64,000 nucleotides of DNA from Clostridia bacterium (GCA_004347685.1 SLTJ01000017.1:62001-126000); one strand, 5' to 3'; counted from the stretch's first letter, positions 1-8,246 are shown. The notes: generated from the sequence alone by a model not told the origin. Program-made: numbers and translations.

Positions 1-696
1 CAGCATGGAATTAAAGGTCGCGGCCAGTTGCCCGACTTCGTCCGCCGGGCCGCCATCCGGCACCCTCCGGGCCAGGTCCGGCCCGGCACCTATGGCTGCC
101 GCTACCCGGGTCAGGTGGATGATAGGCCGCAAGGCCGCCCTGGCCAACTGATAGCCTAACGTGGCGGCCAGGACCAGGGCAAGGAAACTGCCGGCCAGCA
201 GCACCAGGCGCAAATAGGCCAGGGCGCTCGTCATGGGCCGCAGGGATCTCCCCACCTGCAGCACGCCCAGCACCTGGTCACGAACCGCCAGTGGCCGGTT
301 GTACAGGCGTAGCTTTTCTCCCTGCACCTCCACCGTCTCGTAATACCCGCTGCCGGCGGTAGTCCGCTGAATGGTGTCCTGGCTAAAGGGTAAATCCTGC
401 AGCCCCAGGTTCTCAGACCGCCCGACAATGCTGCCCTCCAGGTCCACCACCTGGAGGTAGGTGCCCGGACTGCTGAAGGCGTCCACATTGGGCAAGATGA
501 TGCGCTGAAAGCGCATCATCGGCATGTGCATCACTGTAACGGAGCGGATTACTTCGTCCGCCTTGGCCGTAATGGCCCGATCCGCCTCCAGGAGCAGCAT
601 CCGGCCCATGACCAGGTAGGTAACCAAGCCGAAAACCAGCAAGGTAAGGGCCAGCACGCCCGTATAGTATAGGGTTAACCTTGTCCTTAAACCCAT
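1..696 (-). CDS. Sensor histidine kinase, N-terminal part (runs off the left edge)
   Basis: The first 232 codons of a membrane sensor kinase are present; the catalytic half lies outside the window. A first membrane helix spans about residues 8-32. An extracytoplasmic loop of about 110 residues carries the Gln-Val-Val-Asp-Leu-Glu-Gly strand typical of Cache/PAS-like sensors. A second helix lies near residues 165-190, and a HAMP linker begins with Leu-Arg-Pro-Ile and includes a Glu-Val-Gly-Gln-Leu motif. ATG at 696 has a GGAGGG ribosome site five bases upstream. The gene starts 39 bases after the response regulator stop, so the two are an operon and presumably cognate partners. The signal sensed cannot be told from this fragment. 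Confidence 0.85.
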   Translation of the reverse strand, partial: MGLRTRLTLYYTGVLALTLLVFGLVTYLVMGRMLLLEADRAITAKADEVIRSVTVMHMPMMRFQRIILPNVDAFSSPGTYLQVVDLEGSIVGRSENLGLQDLPFSQDTIQRTTAGSGYYETVEVQGEKLRLYNRPLAVRDQVLGVLQVGRSLRPMTSALAYLRLVLLAGSFLALVLAATLGYQLARAALRPIIHLTRVAAAIGAGPDLARRVPDGGPADEVGQLAATFNSML

Positions 697-735
697 CGGT
701 ACCCTCCGTGGCAGCCTGTGTCCCGGCTGCCTGGC

Positions 736-1410
736 TTATTCTCGCATCACGTAACCGGCCCCGCGCACCGTGTGGATCAGGCGCTTCTCACCATCTGCCT
801 CCAGCTTGTTACGCAGGTAACCGATATATACTTCCAGGACATTAGACTCCCCAGCAAAATCGTAGCCCCAGATACGGTCCATCAACTCCTCCCGGGAAAT
901 CACCCGGCGGGGCTGGCGCAAAAAGTAATGCAGCAACTCGTATTCCTTGGTAGTGAGCGGGATCTGCCGGTCGCCCCGCCTGGCTTCCCGCAGGGAAGTA
1001 TCCAATTCCAGGTCGGCAAACCGCAGTTGCTGGTCGCCACCTGGCTGCGTCCGCCGTAACAGGGCCCTGACCCGGGCCAGCAATTCTTCCAGGGCAAATG
1101 GTTTGACCAGGTAGTCGTCCGCTCCGCTGTCTAGCCCTTGCACCCGGTCGGTAATTTCATCTCTGGCCGTAAGCATCAGAACCGGCACCCTGTCACCTCT
1201 CTCCCGGAGGCGACGGCAAACTTCAATTCCGCTTATTCCCGGGAGCATCACATCGAGAATCACCAGTTCAGGCTCTGTTTCTTCAGCCAGTTCCAGGGCC
1301 TGATGGCCTTCCCCTGCCTCCACCACCCGGTAACCTTCATAGGTGAGACTGCGGCGCAGCAGGGCGGTAATCTTCGCATCGTCATCAACAATCATGATGG
1401 TGGTAGCCAC
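736..1410 (-). CDS. OmpR/PhoB-family response regulator
   Basis: DNA-binding two-component regulator of about 224 residues. The receiver domain shows the Asp-Asp-Asp acidic pocket at the N-terminus, the phosphoacceptor Asp in Val-Ile-Leu-Asp-Val-Met-Leu-Pro, the Thr of Leu-Thr-Ala-Arg and the Lys of Val-Lys-Pro-Phe. The C-terminal half is a winged helix (Leu-Thr-Thr-Lys-Glu-Tyr-Glu-Leu-Leu, then a Val-Arg-Gly-Ala-Gly-Tyr end). The reading frame is open to 1479. A GGGGG ribosome site abuts the ATG at 1416 but lies six bases from the GTG at 1410, so GTG is the better start. It is cotranscribed with the downstream kinase; target genes are unknown. Confidence 0.93.
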   Translation of the reverse strand: MATTIMIVDDDAKITALLRRSLTYEGYRVVEAGEGHQALELAEETEPELVILDVMLPGISGIEVCRRLRERGDRVPVLMLTARDEITDRVQGLDSGADDYLVKPFALEELLARVRALLRRTQPGGDQQLRFADLELDTSLREARRGDRQIPLTTKEYELLHYFLRQPRRVISREELMDRIWGYDFAGESNVLEVYIGYLRNKLEADGEKRLIHTVRGAGYVMRE

Positions 1411-1593
1411 TAGCATCCCCCAAAAACTGCCAGGGTCAATATCTAACCAGCCTTCCGCGTCTGTGACCCCGGAGGCCACTTGTTCCTACTTATTGTACCA
1501 CAAAGCAAAGAGTTGGGGAATAAACCGGTGATAGCCGGGCATATTCAGGTTAGGCCCAATACTGCTATCAGCGGAACGGAGAGGAAGCCGCCA

Positions 1594-2043
1594 TTGACCA
1601 GCGAAGAAATGATCTCCAAGCTCAACTGGTTTTACAGCCTGGAGATGAACCAGGTGGACCTTTATACGGCCCAGAGCAAGCGCCAGGAAGATATCTATAC
1701 TTCCCGGACACTGGAACGCGTGGCCGCCATTGAGCAGCAGCACGTAGATAACATCGCCGCCATGATCAAAAAGCTGGGGGCCAACCCCACCCGGCTCGGC
1801 GACGTGATAGCCCCCCTTACCGGCCAGATAGCGGGTAAACTTCTGGGACTGGCCGGAACCGTTGTCACCCTTAAAGCCGATATCAAATTAGAAGAAAAAG
1901 CCATGCAGGACTACAAGACCTTCCTGCTGCATGCCGGCGGCCACGAAGAACTCTTCAAGCTCCTCTGGAATAACTTGATTGATGAGGACCTGCACACCGC
2001 CTGGTTTGCCAATAAGGTGAGAGAGTTAGAGAGGTGGCCGTAG
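1594..2043 (+). CDS. Ferritin-like di-iron (Coq7/rubrerythrin-type) protein
   Basis: A 149-residue helical protein with two Glu-x-x-His pairs (Glu-Gln-Gln-His and Glu-Asp-Leu-His) and further Glu residues spaced as in Coq7-like and rubrerythrin-like four-helix di-iron carriers. No rubredoxin domain or signal peptide is seen. The reading frame extends upstream to 1480, but GGAGAGGAAG at 1578-1587 is six bases from a TTG at 1594, and the ferritin-like part begins there. The function may be oxidative-stress protection or iron handling; the substrate is not indicated. It is transcribed alone, divergently from the two-component operon. Confidence 0.72.
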   Translation: MTSEEMISKLNWFYSLEMNQVDLYTAQSKRQEDIYTSRTLERVAAIEQQHVDNIAAMIKKLGANPTRLGDVIAPLTGQIAGKLLGLAGTVVTLKADIKLEEKAMQDYKTFLLHAGGHEELFKLLWNNLIDEDLHTAWFANKVRELERWP

Positions 2044-2082
2044 GAAGCCGCCCGCCAAACTTCGCCTGGCTTTGTTGGGCTA

Positions 2083-2114
2083 GCCGCCCGGTGGTCACGT
2101 AACGCGCGGGCGGC
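2083..2114. terminator. GC-rich hairpin between convergent genes
   Basis: An 8-bp perfect stem (GCCGCCCG / CGGGCGGC) with a 16-base loop lies between the convergent ferritin-like gene and the DUF6125-like gene. There is no T run on either side, so it may only weakly terminate or protect 3' ends. Confidence 0.45.
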
Positions 2115-2143
2115 CTGCCTACTGGCTTTCCAGGGTTGTCACC

Positions 2144-2644
2144 TCACAGGGAGAACTCCCACCGGCACCAGGTATCTTCAGGGTGATCGTCCGGCGGGCA
2201 GAAAACGCACGTGGTCTTCACCCTGGGGTCAATGGCCCTGGCAAAACCAGAATACTGCACGATCCCCACCGGCTGACAGGCAAAGTCGGCCAGGCCCTTG
2301 CGCTTTCTGGCCGATTGTACCCGGCAGCTATGGTTACGCAGGATGATTTTGTCCGGTGCCATCTCAAGCTGGGAATCGTTGATACGATACGCCAGCCGGA
2401 ATTTGAGGGCCGTAAACACTGCCTCGAGGCCGGGATTTTCCCCCAGACCGAGCATATTCTTGATGCGGTCGGCCTCAACGACCGTAAACTGGGACCAGGC
2501 CTTCTTGTCCAGCTCAATGGCGGCCTCCAGCCCGAATTTGTCCTCCACCGCCTGAAACCAGAGGCCGTCATGGGCGTACCACAACTTAGCCGCTTCCTTG
2601 AGCCAGTCCAGCAGTTCAGCCTTGCCCAAATCCTGTAAGTCCAA
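2144..2644 (-). CDS. Conserved protein, DUF6125-like, with a C-terminal cysteine cluster
   Basis: A 166-residue cytosolic protein of unknown function. The N-terminal half is helical with a Trp-Tyr-Ala-His-Asp-Gly-Leu-Trp-Phe motif. The C-terminal half has conserved-looking Cys residues in Asn-His-Cys-like, Phe-Ala-Cys-Gln-Pro-Val-Gly, Thr-Thr-Cys-Val-Phe-Cys-Pro-Pro-Asp and Trp-Cys-Arg-Trp contexts, suggesting a metal site. I recognise the pattern as close to the DUF6125 family of anaerobic Firmicutes, but from memory only. The frame is open to 2662; GGAGG sits seven bases before the TTG at 2644, which also gives the family-like Met-Asp-Leu N-terminus. It is monocistronic as far as can be seen. 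Confidence 0.7.
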   Translation of the reverse strand: MDLQDLGKAELLDWLKEAAKLWYAHDGLWFQAVEDKFGLEAAIELDKKAWSQFTVVEADRIKNMLGLGENPGLEAVFTALKFRLAYRINDSQLEMAPDKIILRNHSCRVQSARKRKGLADFACQPVGIVQYSGFARAIDPRVKTTCVFCPPDDHPEDTWCRWEFSL

Positions 2645-2773
2645 TTCCTCTCCTCCCGTCAAATGTGATTGTTATTTACATTTTCTTCGCCTCCAGCCTG
2701 GCAGTTACCTGCCGGCAACCACAGAAATTGCAAATCGAAGTCCCCCCGCCCACCCTTCTCTAGCCCTGATTGC

Positions 2774-2799
2774 CCTGCCGGTATAGCCCCACCGGCAGG
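2774..2799 (+). terminator. Leader hairpin upstream of the MFS gene
   Basis: A perfect 9-bp stem (CCTGCCGGT / ACCGGCAGG) with an 8-base loop, followed about ten bases later by a T-rich stretch (cttttgttttt). On the + strand this resembles an imperfect terminator or attenuator about 110 bases before the transporter start. Confidence 0.4.
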
Positions 2800-2911
2800 A
2801 CAGGCATGACTTTTGTTTTTCTGGAGGAAATCGGCTGGACATAGAGAATATCACATCCCAATGTCTGTCAGGAGGGTACAATCCCGATCCAGCAGGGGAG
2901 GAGTAGACGTT

Positions 2912-4411
2912 GTGAAAGAAAGTAGCCGCGTTCTAGTGGTGGCCTCCCTGATGCTGGCCATGTTCCTGGCTGCCATTGAGGCCACCATCGTCGCCACCGC
3001 CATGCCTACCATCATCGGCAGCCTGGGCGGGTTCCGGCTTTATAGCTGGGTCTTTTCCGCCTTCTTGCTTACGCAGGGGGCCTTTATCCCCATTTTCGGG
3101 CGCCTCTCCGACCTGTACGGCCGCAAGCCGGTCTTTACGGTGGCTACCCTTATCTTTTTGCTGGGAGCCTTTCTCAGCGGCCACGCCCGCAGTATGGAGC
3201 AACTCATTATCTTCCGGGCTGTCCAGGGACTGGGGGCGGCCGGAGTGCAGCCCATCACCCAGACTATCATCGGTGATATTTTCACGCTGGAAGAGAGGGC
3301 GCGGGTGCAGGGGTGGCTTTCCAGCGTCTGGGGCATTTCGTCCGTGGCCGGACCGACGCTGGGCGGGCTGATAGTTGATCACTGGAGCTGGCCCTGGATT
3401 TTCTATATCAATATTCCCCTGGGCTTGATCGCCATCGCCGGCCTCTGGCTTTTCCTGCGCGAGCGACCGGCCGCTCAGCGCCACAGCATTGATTATGCGG
3501 GATCCGCCCTCCTGGTGACGGCGGTAACGGCTCTGCTGGTGTTTGTGATCGAAGGCGGGAGCGGCTGGCCCTGGCTGTCCGCTGGCAGCCTCGGCTTCCT
3601 CGGCCTGGCCGCCGGTACGGGCGCAGTTTTTCTCTGGTGGGAAAACCGGGTGGCCGAACCCTTACTTCCCCCCGGGTTGTTCGCCAACCGGGTCATTGCT
3701 TTTTGCGATCTGGCGGTAGTATTCTCGGGAGCCCTTACCCTGGGCATAAGCTCCTTTACTCCTACCTTGGTCCAGGGCGTGATGGGGACATCCGCCACCG
3801 TGGCCGGCCTGGCTCTAGGGGCCATGTCCCTAGGCTGGCCTCTAGCCAGCACCTTTTCCGGCCGTCTCATGCTCCGAATAGGCTACCGCTCAACCGCCAT
3901 TGCCGGGAGCTTTTTTACCATCATCTCGGCCGGGGTCATGCTTTCCCTACCGTATGTTCCGAGTGTGGCCACCGCGGCCCTGGGATCTTTCTTAATGGGT
4001 ATGGGTATGGGACTGACCTCGACTACCTTCATCGTGGCCGTGCAAGGAGCAGTGAGTTGGGAACAGCGGGGAGTGGCTACCAGCTCCAACGCCTTCATGC
4101 GCATGCTTGGCAGCACGGTGGGTGTGGCTGTTTTCGGCAATATCCTAAACAACGGCCTCGTCCGGCAACTAGCGTCCTTGCCAGATACAGTGAAAAGCGC
4201 TGTCGGCACCAATCCCGACGTGGCCAGGATGCTTCTGGATCCGGTAACCCGCCATTCCCTGCCGGCATGGGTACTGCAGCCCCTGCGGGACGCCCTTTTT
4301 GTTTCCGTCCACGGTGTCTACGTTGCCCTCGCCGTCACGGCTGTGGCCGGAGCCCTGGTAGTGCGTCTCATCCCCCGTGGTCTGCCAGACGGCCTCCAGG
4401 CCAGGCGGTAA
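2912..4411 (+). CDS. DHA2-family (EmrB/QacA-type) MFS drug exporter
   Basis: A 499-residue integral membrane protein with the 14-helix length of the DHA2 proton antiporters that expel drugs and other amphipathic compounds. Visible signatures are the N-terminal Met-Phe-Leu-Ala-Ala-Ile-Glu-Ala-Thr-Ile-Val-Ala-Thr-Ala-Met-Pro (motif D1), the loop 2-3 motif Gly-Arg-Leu-Ser-Asp-Leu-Tyr-Gly-Arg-Lys, and motif C around Gly-Pro-Thr-Leu-Gly-Gly in helix 5. The frame is open from 2813, but AGGGGAGGAG at 2894-2903 lies eight bases before the GTG at 2912, just ahead of the first helix. No regulator gene adjoins it; the substrate cannot be predicted. Confidence 0.92.
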   Translation: MKESSRVLVVASLMLAMFLAAIEATIVATAMPTIIGSLGGFRLYSWVFSAFLLTQGAFIPIFGRLSDLYGRKPVFTVATLIFLLGAFLSGHARSMEQLIIFRAVQGLGAAGVQPITQTIIGDIFTLEERARVQGWLSSVWGISSVAGPTLGGLIVDHWSWPWIFYINIPLGLIAIAGLWLFLRERPAAQRHSIDYAGSALLVTAVTALLVFVIEGGSGWPWLSAGSLGFLGLAAGTGAVFLWWENRVAEPLLPPGLFANRVIAFCDLAVVFSGALTLGISSFTPTLVQGVMGTSATVAGLALGAMSLGWPLASTFSGRLMLRIGYRSTAIAGSFFTIISAGVMLSLPYVPSVATAALGSFLMGMGMGLTSTTFIVAVQGAVSWEQRGVATSSNAFMRMLGSTVGVAVFGNILNNGLVRQLASLPDTVKSAVGTNPDVARMLLDPVTRHSLPAWVLQPLRDALFVSVHGVYVALAVTAVAGALVVRLIPRGLPDGLQARR

Positions 4412-4425
4412 CCGAACGAATGACA

Positions 4426-4513
4426 TGGTGCCCGAGGCCGGGGTCGAACCGGCACGGGATATACTCCCGTGGGATTTTAAGTCCCATGCGTCTGCCTATT
4501 CCGCCACTCGGGC
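4426..4513 (-). tRNA. tRNA-Leu (anticodon UAA)
   Basis: A class II cloverleaf of 88 bases including an encoded CCA end. The acceptor arms GCCCGAG and CTCGGGC pair, the anticodon loop reads CTTAAAA (anticodon TAA), a variable arm of the leucine type is present and the T loop is GTTCGACCC. It sits between the MFS gene and endonuclease III, on the opposite strand to both. Confidence 0.97.
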
Positions 4514-4591
4514 ATTTCTATCTTACGGGGCTATTATAGCACGGGCAATACGTGTTTGCAATCCGCCTGGTTGGCCAGGGGAGGGACGAAG

Positions 4592-5251
4592 TTGGACAAC
4601 GAGCAAATAAGAGAAATACTTGATCTCCTGGCGGCAGCCTACCCGGAAGCCAGGACTGCCCTGGAATTTAGCAATCCATTTGAACTCCTCATCGCCACCA
4701 TTCTTTCAGCCCAGGCCACAGACGCTCAGGTAAACAAGGTTACGAAGCGCCTGTTTGCCCGGTACAAGACCCCCAGGGACATGGCTGCGCTAACGCCGGA
4801 GGAGCTGGCTGAGGAAATCAAGGGGTGCGGGTTATACCGCCACAAGAGCGCCAACATAATAGCCACCTGCCGCATCCTGTGCGAGAAATATGAGGGGCAG
4901 GTGCCAGAAACCCTGGAAGAGTTGACGGAGCTGCCGGGGGTGGGCCGCAAGACTGCCGGCGTGGTGCGCATCAATGCCTTTGGCCGGCCGGCCATGCCGG
5001 TAGACACCCATGTTTTCCGGGTGGCCAACCGCCTGGGCCTGGTCCGGGCCGGTAACGTGAAGCAAGCCGAAACGCAGTTGCGCCAAGCCATTCCCCCAGA
5101 CCTCTGGGGGCCGGCCCACCACTGGTTGATCGTCCATGGCCGCCAAGTCTGCCGGGCGAGAAGCCCGCGCTGTTCACAATGTGTCCTGAGTCACCGGTGT
5201 CAGTTCTGCAGCCGAAAAACAGATACCAGCGGGGAACACGACTGCAGTTAG
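4592..5251 (+). CDS. nth: Endonuclease III (base-excision-repair DNA glycosylase/AP lyase)
   Basis: A 219-residue enzyme that removes oxidised pyrimidines and cleaves the resulting abasic site. The helix-hairpin-helix is Leu-Pro-Gly-Val-Gly-Arg-Lys-Thr-Ala, containing the catalytic Lys, and the catalytic Asp follows in Val-Asp-Thr-His-Val. The C-terminal [4Fe-4S] ligands have the canonical spacing Cys-x6-Cys-x2-Cys-x5-Cys. The family position after the Lys-Thr-Ala is usually Asn but is Gly here. TTG at 4592 is preceded at seven bases by AGGGGAGG; the frame is open to 4556. It stands alone between a tRNA and the convergent polyamine genes. Confidence 0.95.
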   Translation: MDNEQIREILDLLAAAYPEARTALEFSNPFELLIATILSAQATDAQVNKVTKRLFARYKTPRDMAALTPEELAEEIKGCGLYRHKSANIIATCRILCEKYEGQVPETLEELTELPGVGRKTAGVVRINAFGRPAMPVDTHVFRVANRLGLVRAGNVKQAETQLRQAIPPDLWGPAHHWLIVHGRQVCRARSPRCSQCVLSHRCQFCSRKTDTSGEHDCS

Positions 5252-5367
5252 CCCCGGCACGGTGTGGGCGCGGGCTGACGGCTGCAACCAAACTGGAGGA
5301 TTTTCCATTTCCCGCCATCGCATAATGCTTGGGATGGCCGGCCCGCGCTGCGAAGACAAGGAGAATG

Positions 5368-5404
5368 GTAAGTACTCAGCCTCCAGGCCGGTCGGAGGTC
5401 GGGC
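5368..5404. repeat. Solitary end of the MITE-like element seen at 12.9 kb
   Basis: The stretch starting GTAAGTACTCAGCCTCCAGG matches, over about 36 bases with few differences, the right terminal repeat of the complete element at 12865-13001 (GTAACTGCTCAGCCTCCAGG, then GCCGGTCG). No second end is found nearby, so this is a remnant or single end. It lies in the 177-base gap between nth and the agmatinase gene. Confidence 0.6.
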
Positions 5405-5428
5405 AAGGAACGTATCTCCCGGGATCGT

Positions 5429-6283
5429 TTATGCCAGTATGCTCAACAGGGCTTCCCGCAGTACCTTGGCGGCCAGCAAGGCGGTAATGTCGCCGGGTCC
5501 GGCCAGCGGGCTCACTTCGACCAGATCCATCCCCACCACTTTTAATCCGTGCAGATGGCAAACTGCCTCCAGCAGTTCGGCGGCCATCGGCCCACCCGGC
5601 TCGGGGGTACCGGTACCCGGCGCCGCGGCCGGATCCGCCACGTCTATGTCTATGGATACGTAAACGGGCCGCCCAGCAAGTTCCTCCGCCGCCAGGACCA
5701 CCGACTGAGTCAGGGCATTGCCTGGAAAGAACCGGGTATGTTTACGGGCCAGGTCCCATTCCTCGGCCGTGGCCGACCGGATGCCTACCTGGTAAAGGTT
5801 AGCCCAGCCGATTTTTCTTCCCACCAGGTACATAACTGTAGCATGGGAAAGCTCATGTCCCATGTACTCTGCCCTCAGGTCGGCATGGGCGTCAAGTTGC
5901 AGGACCGCCAGATCCGGGTACCTGGCCGCCATTACCTGCACGACGGGCCAGGTGAGCAAATGCTCTCCCCCCAGGGTGACCGGCACCCGCCCTTGTCCGG
6001 TCACCTGTAAAATATGAGTAGCGATGAGGCCCAGGCCGGCGGCTACATCTCCCGGCGGGAGTTCCAGGTCTCCGGCGTCAAGGAACGGCACCTCTGCCAG
6101 GCAACGCTGCAGCCTGGGGCTGAATTCCTCCAGGGCTTGAGAGGCCTGGCGAATGGCTGCCGGCGCGAAACGCGTACCGGGACGATAAGAAGTGGTGACG
6201 TCCAGGGGAACTCCAGCCAGGACGGCCCGGGCGCGGTCGGCTTCACTGCCGGCGGCCAAGAACCGAAGCGGAGATAATGCCAT
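5429..6283 (-). CDS. speB: Agmatinase (ureohydrolase family)
   Basis: A 284-residue binuclear manganese enzyme expected to hydrolyse agmatine to putrescine and urea. Metal-binding signatures of the arginase/agmatinase superfamily are present in order: Gly-Gly-Glu-His near residue 106, Asp-Ala-His-Ala-Asp near 130, and Ser-Ile-Asp-Ile-Asp-Val-Ala-Asp-Pro near 213. The ATG at 6283 is eight bases after the spermidine synthase stop, and the AGGTAGGTGA ribosome site overlaps that stop. Pairing with speE places it in polyamine synthesis by the arginine-agmatine route. The arginine decarboxylase is not in the window. Confidence 0.92.
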   Translation of the reverse strand: MALSPLRFLAAGSEADRARAVLAGVPLDVTTSYRPGTRFAPAAIRQASQALEEFSPRLQRCLAEVPFLDAGDLELPPGDVAAGLGLIATHILQVTGQGRVPVTLGGEHLLTWPVVQVMAARYPDLAVLQLDAHADLRAEYMGHELSHATVMYLVGRKIGWANLYQVGIRSATAEEWDLARKHTRFFPGNALTQSVVLAAEELAGRPVYVSIDIDVADPAAAPGTGTPEPGGPMAAELLEAVCHLHGLKVVGMDLVEVSPLAGPGDITALLAAKVLREALLSILA

Positions 6284-6291
6284 GCAATCAC

Positions 6292-7116
6292 CTACCTTAC
6301 GGCCCCTTGCAGGAAGTTAGGAAGAACAAAGGCTGCCTGGTGTACCGCCGGGGAGTAGTAGCGGCCGGCTGCAACCACCTGCCCCCGGACGGCCACAGGA
6401 TCATGCTTCTTGCTCCCCAGGGTGAACGTCCACAAGCCGCCGGGATAGGAGGGGATAACGGCCTCATATATGCGTACTGTGGGGAAGATACCCCGCCAGG
6501 TGGCAAAGACTTTCTTAATCAGATCCAAATTATAAAAGGGGGATTCCGTCTGGGCTACCAGTATCCCCTCAGGGGCCAGGGCTCTTTCGATCTGGCGATA
6601 GAAGGGCTCCTCAAACAGCCCCCGGGCCGGGCCTACCGGGTCGGTAGAATCTACGATGATTACGTCGTAAGCCGATTCCTTGCCTTTCAGGTACTTTGTC
6701 CCATCCTCGTAACATATTTTTACCCTGGGATCGTCCAGACCGGAAGACAACTGGGGCAGGTACTGCCTGGACACCTCGACTACCCGGGCGTCAATTTCCA
6801 CCAGGGTCACTTCTTCTGGGGAGGGATGGCGCAGGCATTCCCGAACCGTGCCCCCGTCACCTCCGCCGATCACCAGGATCCGCTTCGGGTCAGGGTGGAC
6901 ATTGAGAGGCACCAGGGCTATCATTTCGTGGTAGGCGAATTCATCAAACACGGTGGTCTGGATCACGTCGTCCAGGGCTAGCATCAGACCAAAAGGGTCT
7001 GTATCGAGAACCTTTATTTGCTGGTAAGGTGTCCTCTCGGAATGCAGTATCTTCTTCACCACGCAAGATATAGCCAGGCTATCCAACTGCTTTTCACTAA
7101 ACCAGGTTCCCGGCAA
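6292..7116 (-). CDS. speE: Spermidine synthase (polyamine aminopropyltransferase)
   Basis: A 274-residue enzyme that transfers the aminopropyl group of decarboxylated SAM to putrescine. An N-terminal beta domain (Trp-Phe-Ser-Glu-Lys-Gln) precedes a Rossmann core with Ile-Gly-Gly-Gly-Asp-Gly-Gly, the acidic Val-Glu-Ile-Asp at the end of strand beta-2, Tyr-Glu-Asp-Gly and the catalytic Asp in Asp-Ser-Thr-Asp-Pro-Val-Gly-Pro. The frame is open to 7230. TTG at 7116 follows a GGGGGA ribosome site by eight bases and matches the usual family N-terminus and length. First gene of a two-gene polyamine operon with speB. Confidence 0.94.
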   Translation of the reverse strand: MPGTWFSEKQLDSLAISCVVKKILHSERTPYQQIKVLDTDPFGLMLALDDVIQTTVFDEFAYHEMIALVPLNVHPDPKRILVIGGGDGGTVRECLRHPSPEEVTLVEIDARVVEVSRQYLPQLSSGLDDPRVKICYEDGTKYLKGKESAYDVIIVDSTDPVGPARGLFEEPFYRQIERALAPEGILVAQTESPFYNLDLIKKVFATWRGIFPTVRIYEAVIPSYPGGLWTFTLGSKKHDPVAVRGQVVAAGRYYSPAVHQAAFVLPNFLQGAVR

Positions 7117-7266
7117 GGCTGTTTCCCCCTTTTCCCAGATATCTTCCTGAATACTAATGCTGGAGCCGGTGCAAAAAACTGACCTGCTACCTAGTTTCCC
7201 CACCAGCAGGCAAAATCCTTCCAGAACCAAAATTCAAAGGGGCCACCCGGGCCCCTGCTGCTAACT

Positions 7267-7410
7267 TCATCCACAACCAAACTGTCGCCAGTCTACGTCT
7301 AGCCATTCCAGCTCCCGGCTGCCACAATCCGGGCAAACAAGCCCTGCCTCTCCATACAAGTCAAGATAAGACTCCACGCCGCAACGACGGCACCTGGCGA
7401 GCGCGTCCAT
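7267..7410 (-). CDS. Small zinc-ribbon protein
   Basis: A 47-residue protein. It has two Cys-x-x-Cys knuckles (Cys-Arg-Arg-Cys-Gly and Cys-Pro-Asp-Cys-Gly) separated by about 20 residues, the layout of a zinc ribbon, and ends in an acidic Leu-Asp-Val-Asp-Trp tail. ATG at 7410 is preceded by GGGGAGGG at about seven bases. It starts four bases after the stop of the CoA-binding gene, so it is the last gene of the trxA operon. The function is unknown. Confidence 0.72.
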   Translation of the reverse strand: MDALARCRRCGVESYLDLYGEAGLVCPDCGSRELEWLDVDWRQFGCG

Positions 7411-7413
7411 GCA

Positions 7414-7821
7414 TCACCCTCCCCGGACCCGGGCTCTCTGGTGCTCTTGCATCAGGCACTTATCCATGACCACTACCCGGCCCGCGGCCGCGGCTGCAGC
7501 CGCGGCTTCTTCGTTTACTACCCCTTCCTGCATCCAGATGACCGGCACGCCTCGCTTGATGGCCGTTTCCACAATCGGGGGAACGTCCTCGGAGCGGCGG
7601 AAAATGTCCACAACATCAACGCTTATATCCTCCGGCACAGCCTCCAGGTTCGGGTAGCATTTCTCTCCCAGTACCCGGGTGAGGCTGGGGTTGACCGGGA
7701 TGATGCGGTAGCCTGCCTGCTGCAGGTACGCGGCCACCCGATAGCTGGCCCGCTCAGGCTTATCCGAAAGGCCCACTACAGCGATGTTTTTGATCCGGGC
7801 AAAATCTACAGTCCGCTGCAT
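7414..7821 (-). CDS. CoA-binding domain protein (YccU-like)
   Basis: A 135-residue stand-alone Rossmann protein of the CoA_binding_2 type, related to the N-terminal domain of succinyl-CoA synthetase alpha. Near the N-terminus it has Ile-Ala-Val-Val-Gly-Leu-Ser-Asp-Lys-Pro-Glu-Arg-Ala-Ser-Tyr. The middle part is Ile-Pro-Val-Asn-Pro, and Val-Trp-Met-Gln-Glu-Gly lies toward the end. An alanine run of nine follows Asn-Glu-Glu. ATG at 7821 is preferred because the upstream GTG at 7830 lies inside the AGGTGGGAG ribosome site. It follows trxA by 18 bases. The exact role of this family is not established. Confidence 0.85.
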   Translation of the reverse strand: MQRTVDFARIKNIAVVGLSDKPERASYRVAAYLQQAGYRIIPVNPSLTRVLGEKCYPNLEAVPEDISVDVVDIFRRSEDVPPIVETAIKRGVPVIWMQEGVVNEEAAAAAAAAGRVVVMDKCLMQEHQRARVRGG

Positions 7822-7839
7822 GACTCCCACCTGATCGGG

Positions 7840-8160
7840 TTAAAGCAGCATATTCAGCCGCTGCACCAGTTGCTCCTTGGGCTGGAAACCAATGATGCGA
7901 TCTACTTCCTGCCCACCTTTGAAAAGGACCAGGGTAGGAATGCTCATAACACCGTAGCGGGCCGCAGTATTCTGGTTTTCGTCCACATTCAGCTTGCAGA
8001 CCTTTACCTGCCCGGTATAGCTCTCGGCCAACTCCTCGATAATCGGGCCCAACATCCGGCACGGACCGCACCACTCGGCCCAAAAGTCCACCAGCACCGG
8101 CTCCGGGGCGGACAGTACTTCAGCGGCAAAACTACCCTCTGTGACCTTAACCGTACTCAA
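7840..8160 (-). CDS. trxA: Thioredoxin
   Basis: A 106-residue classical thioredoxin: active site Trp-Cys-Gly-Pro-Cys near residue 32, cis-proline in Ser-Ile-Pro-Thr, and the Val-Asp-Phe-Trp-Ala strand. It reduces protein disulfides in the cytosol using electrons from thioredoxin reductase, which is not encoded nearby. An ATG at 8169 directly abuts AGGAGG, leaving no spacing; the TTG at 8160, nine bases from AGGAGG, is the likely start. It heads the operon trxA, CoA-binding protein, zinc ribbon from the promoter at 8212-8240. Confidence 0.95.
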   Translation of the reverse strand: MSTVKVTEGSFAAEVLSAPEPVLVDFWAEWCGPCRMLGPIIEELAESYTGQVKVCKLNVDENQNTAARYGVMSIPTLVLFKGGQEVDRIIGFQPKEQLVQRLNMLL

Positions 8161-8211
8161 TGATCTCATCCTCCTGATAAGTTTTTACGTGCGGGATCAA
8201 TGTCTACGTTA

Positions 8212-8240
8212 ATTATACTGCATATGCCCTTCGCTGTAAA
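8212..8240 (-). promoter_or_regulatory. SigA-type promoter of the trxA operon
   Basis: On the minus strand TTTACA (8240-8235) and TATAAT (8217-8212) are separated by exactly 17 bases, about 50 bases before the trxA start. Confidence 0.75.
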
Positions 8241-8246
8241 TAGAGT

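Noticed and set aside
3637-4539. 300-codon + strand frame overlapping the MFS gene and tRNA
   Set aside because: It runs in another frame through the MFS 3' half and across the tRNA, and has no ribosome site.
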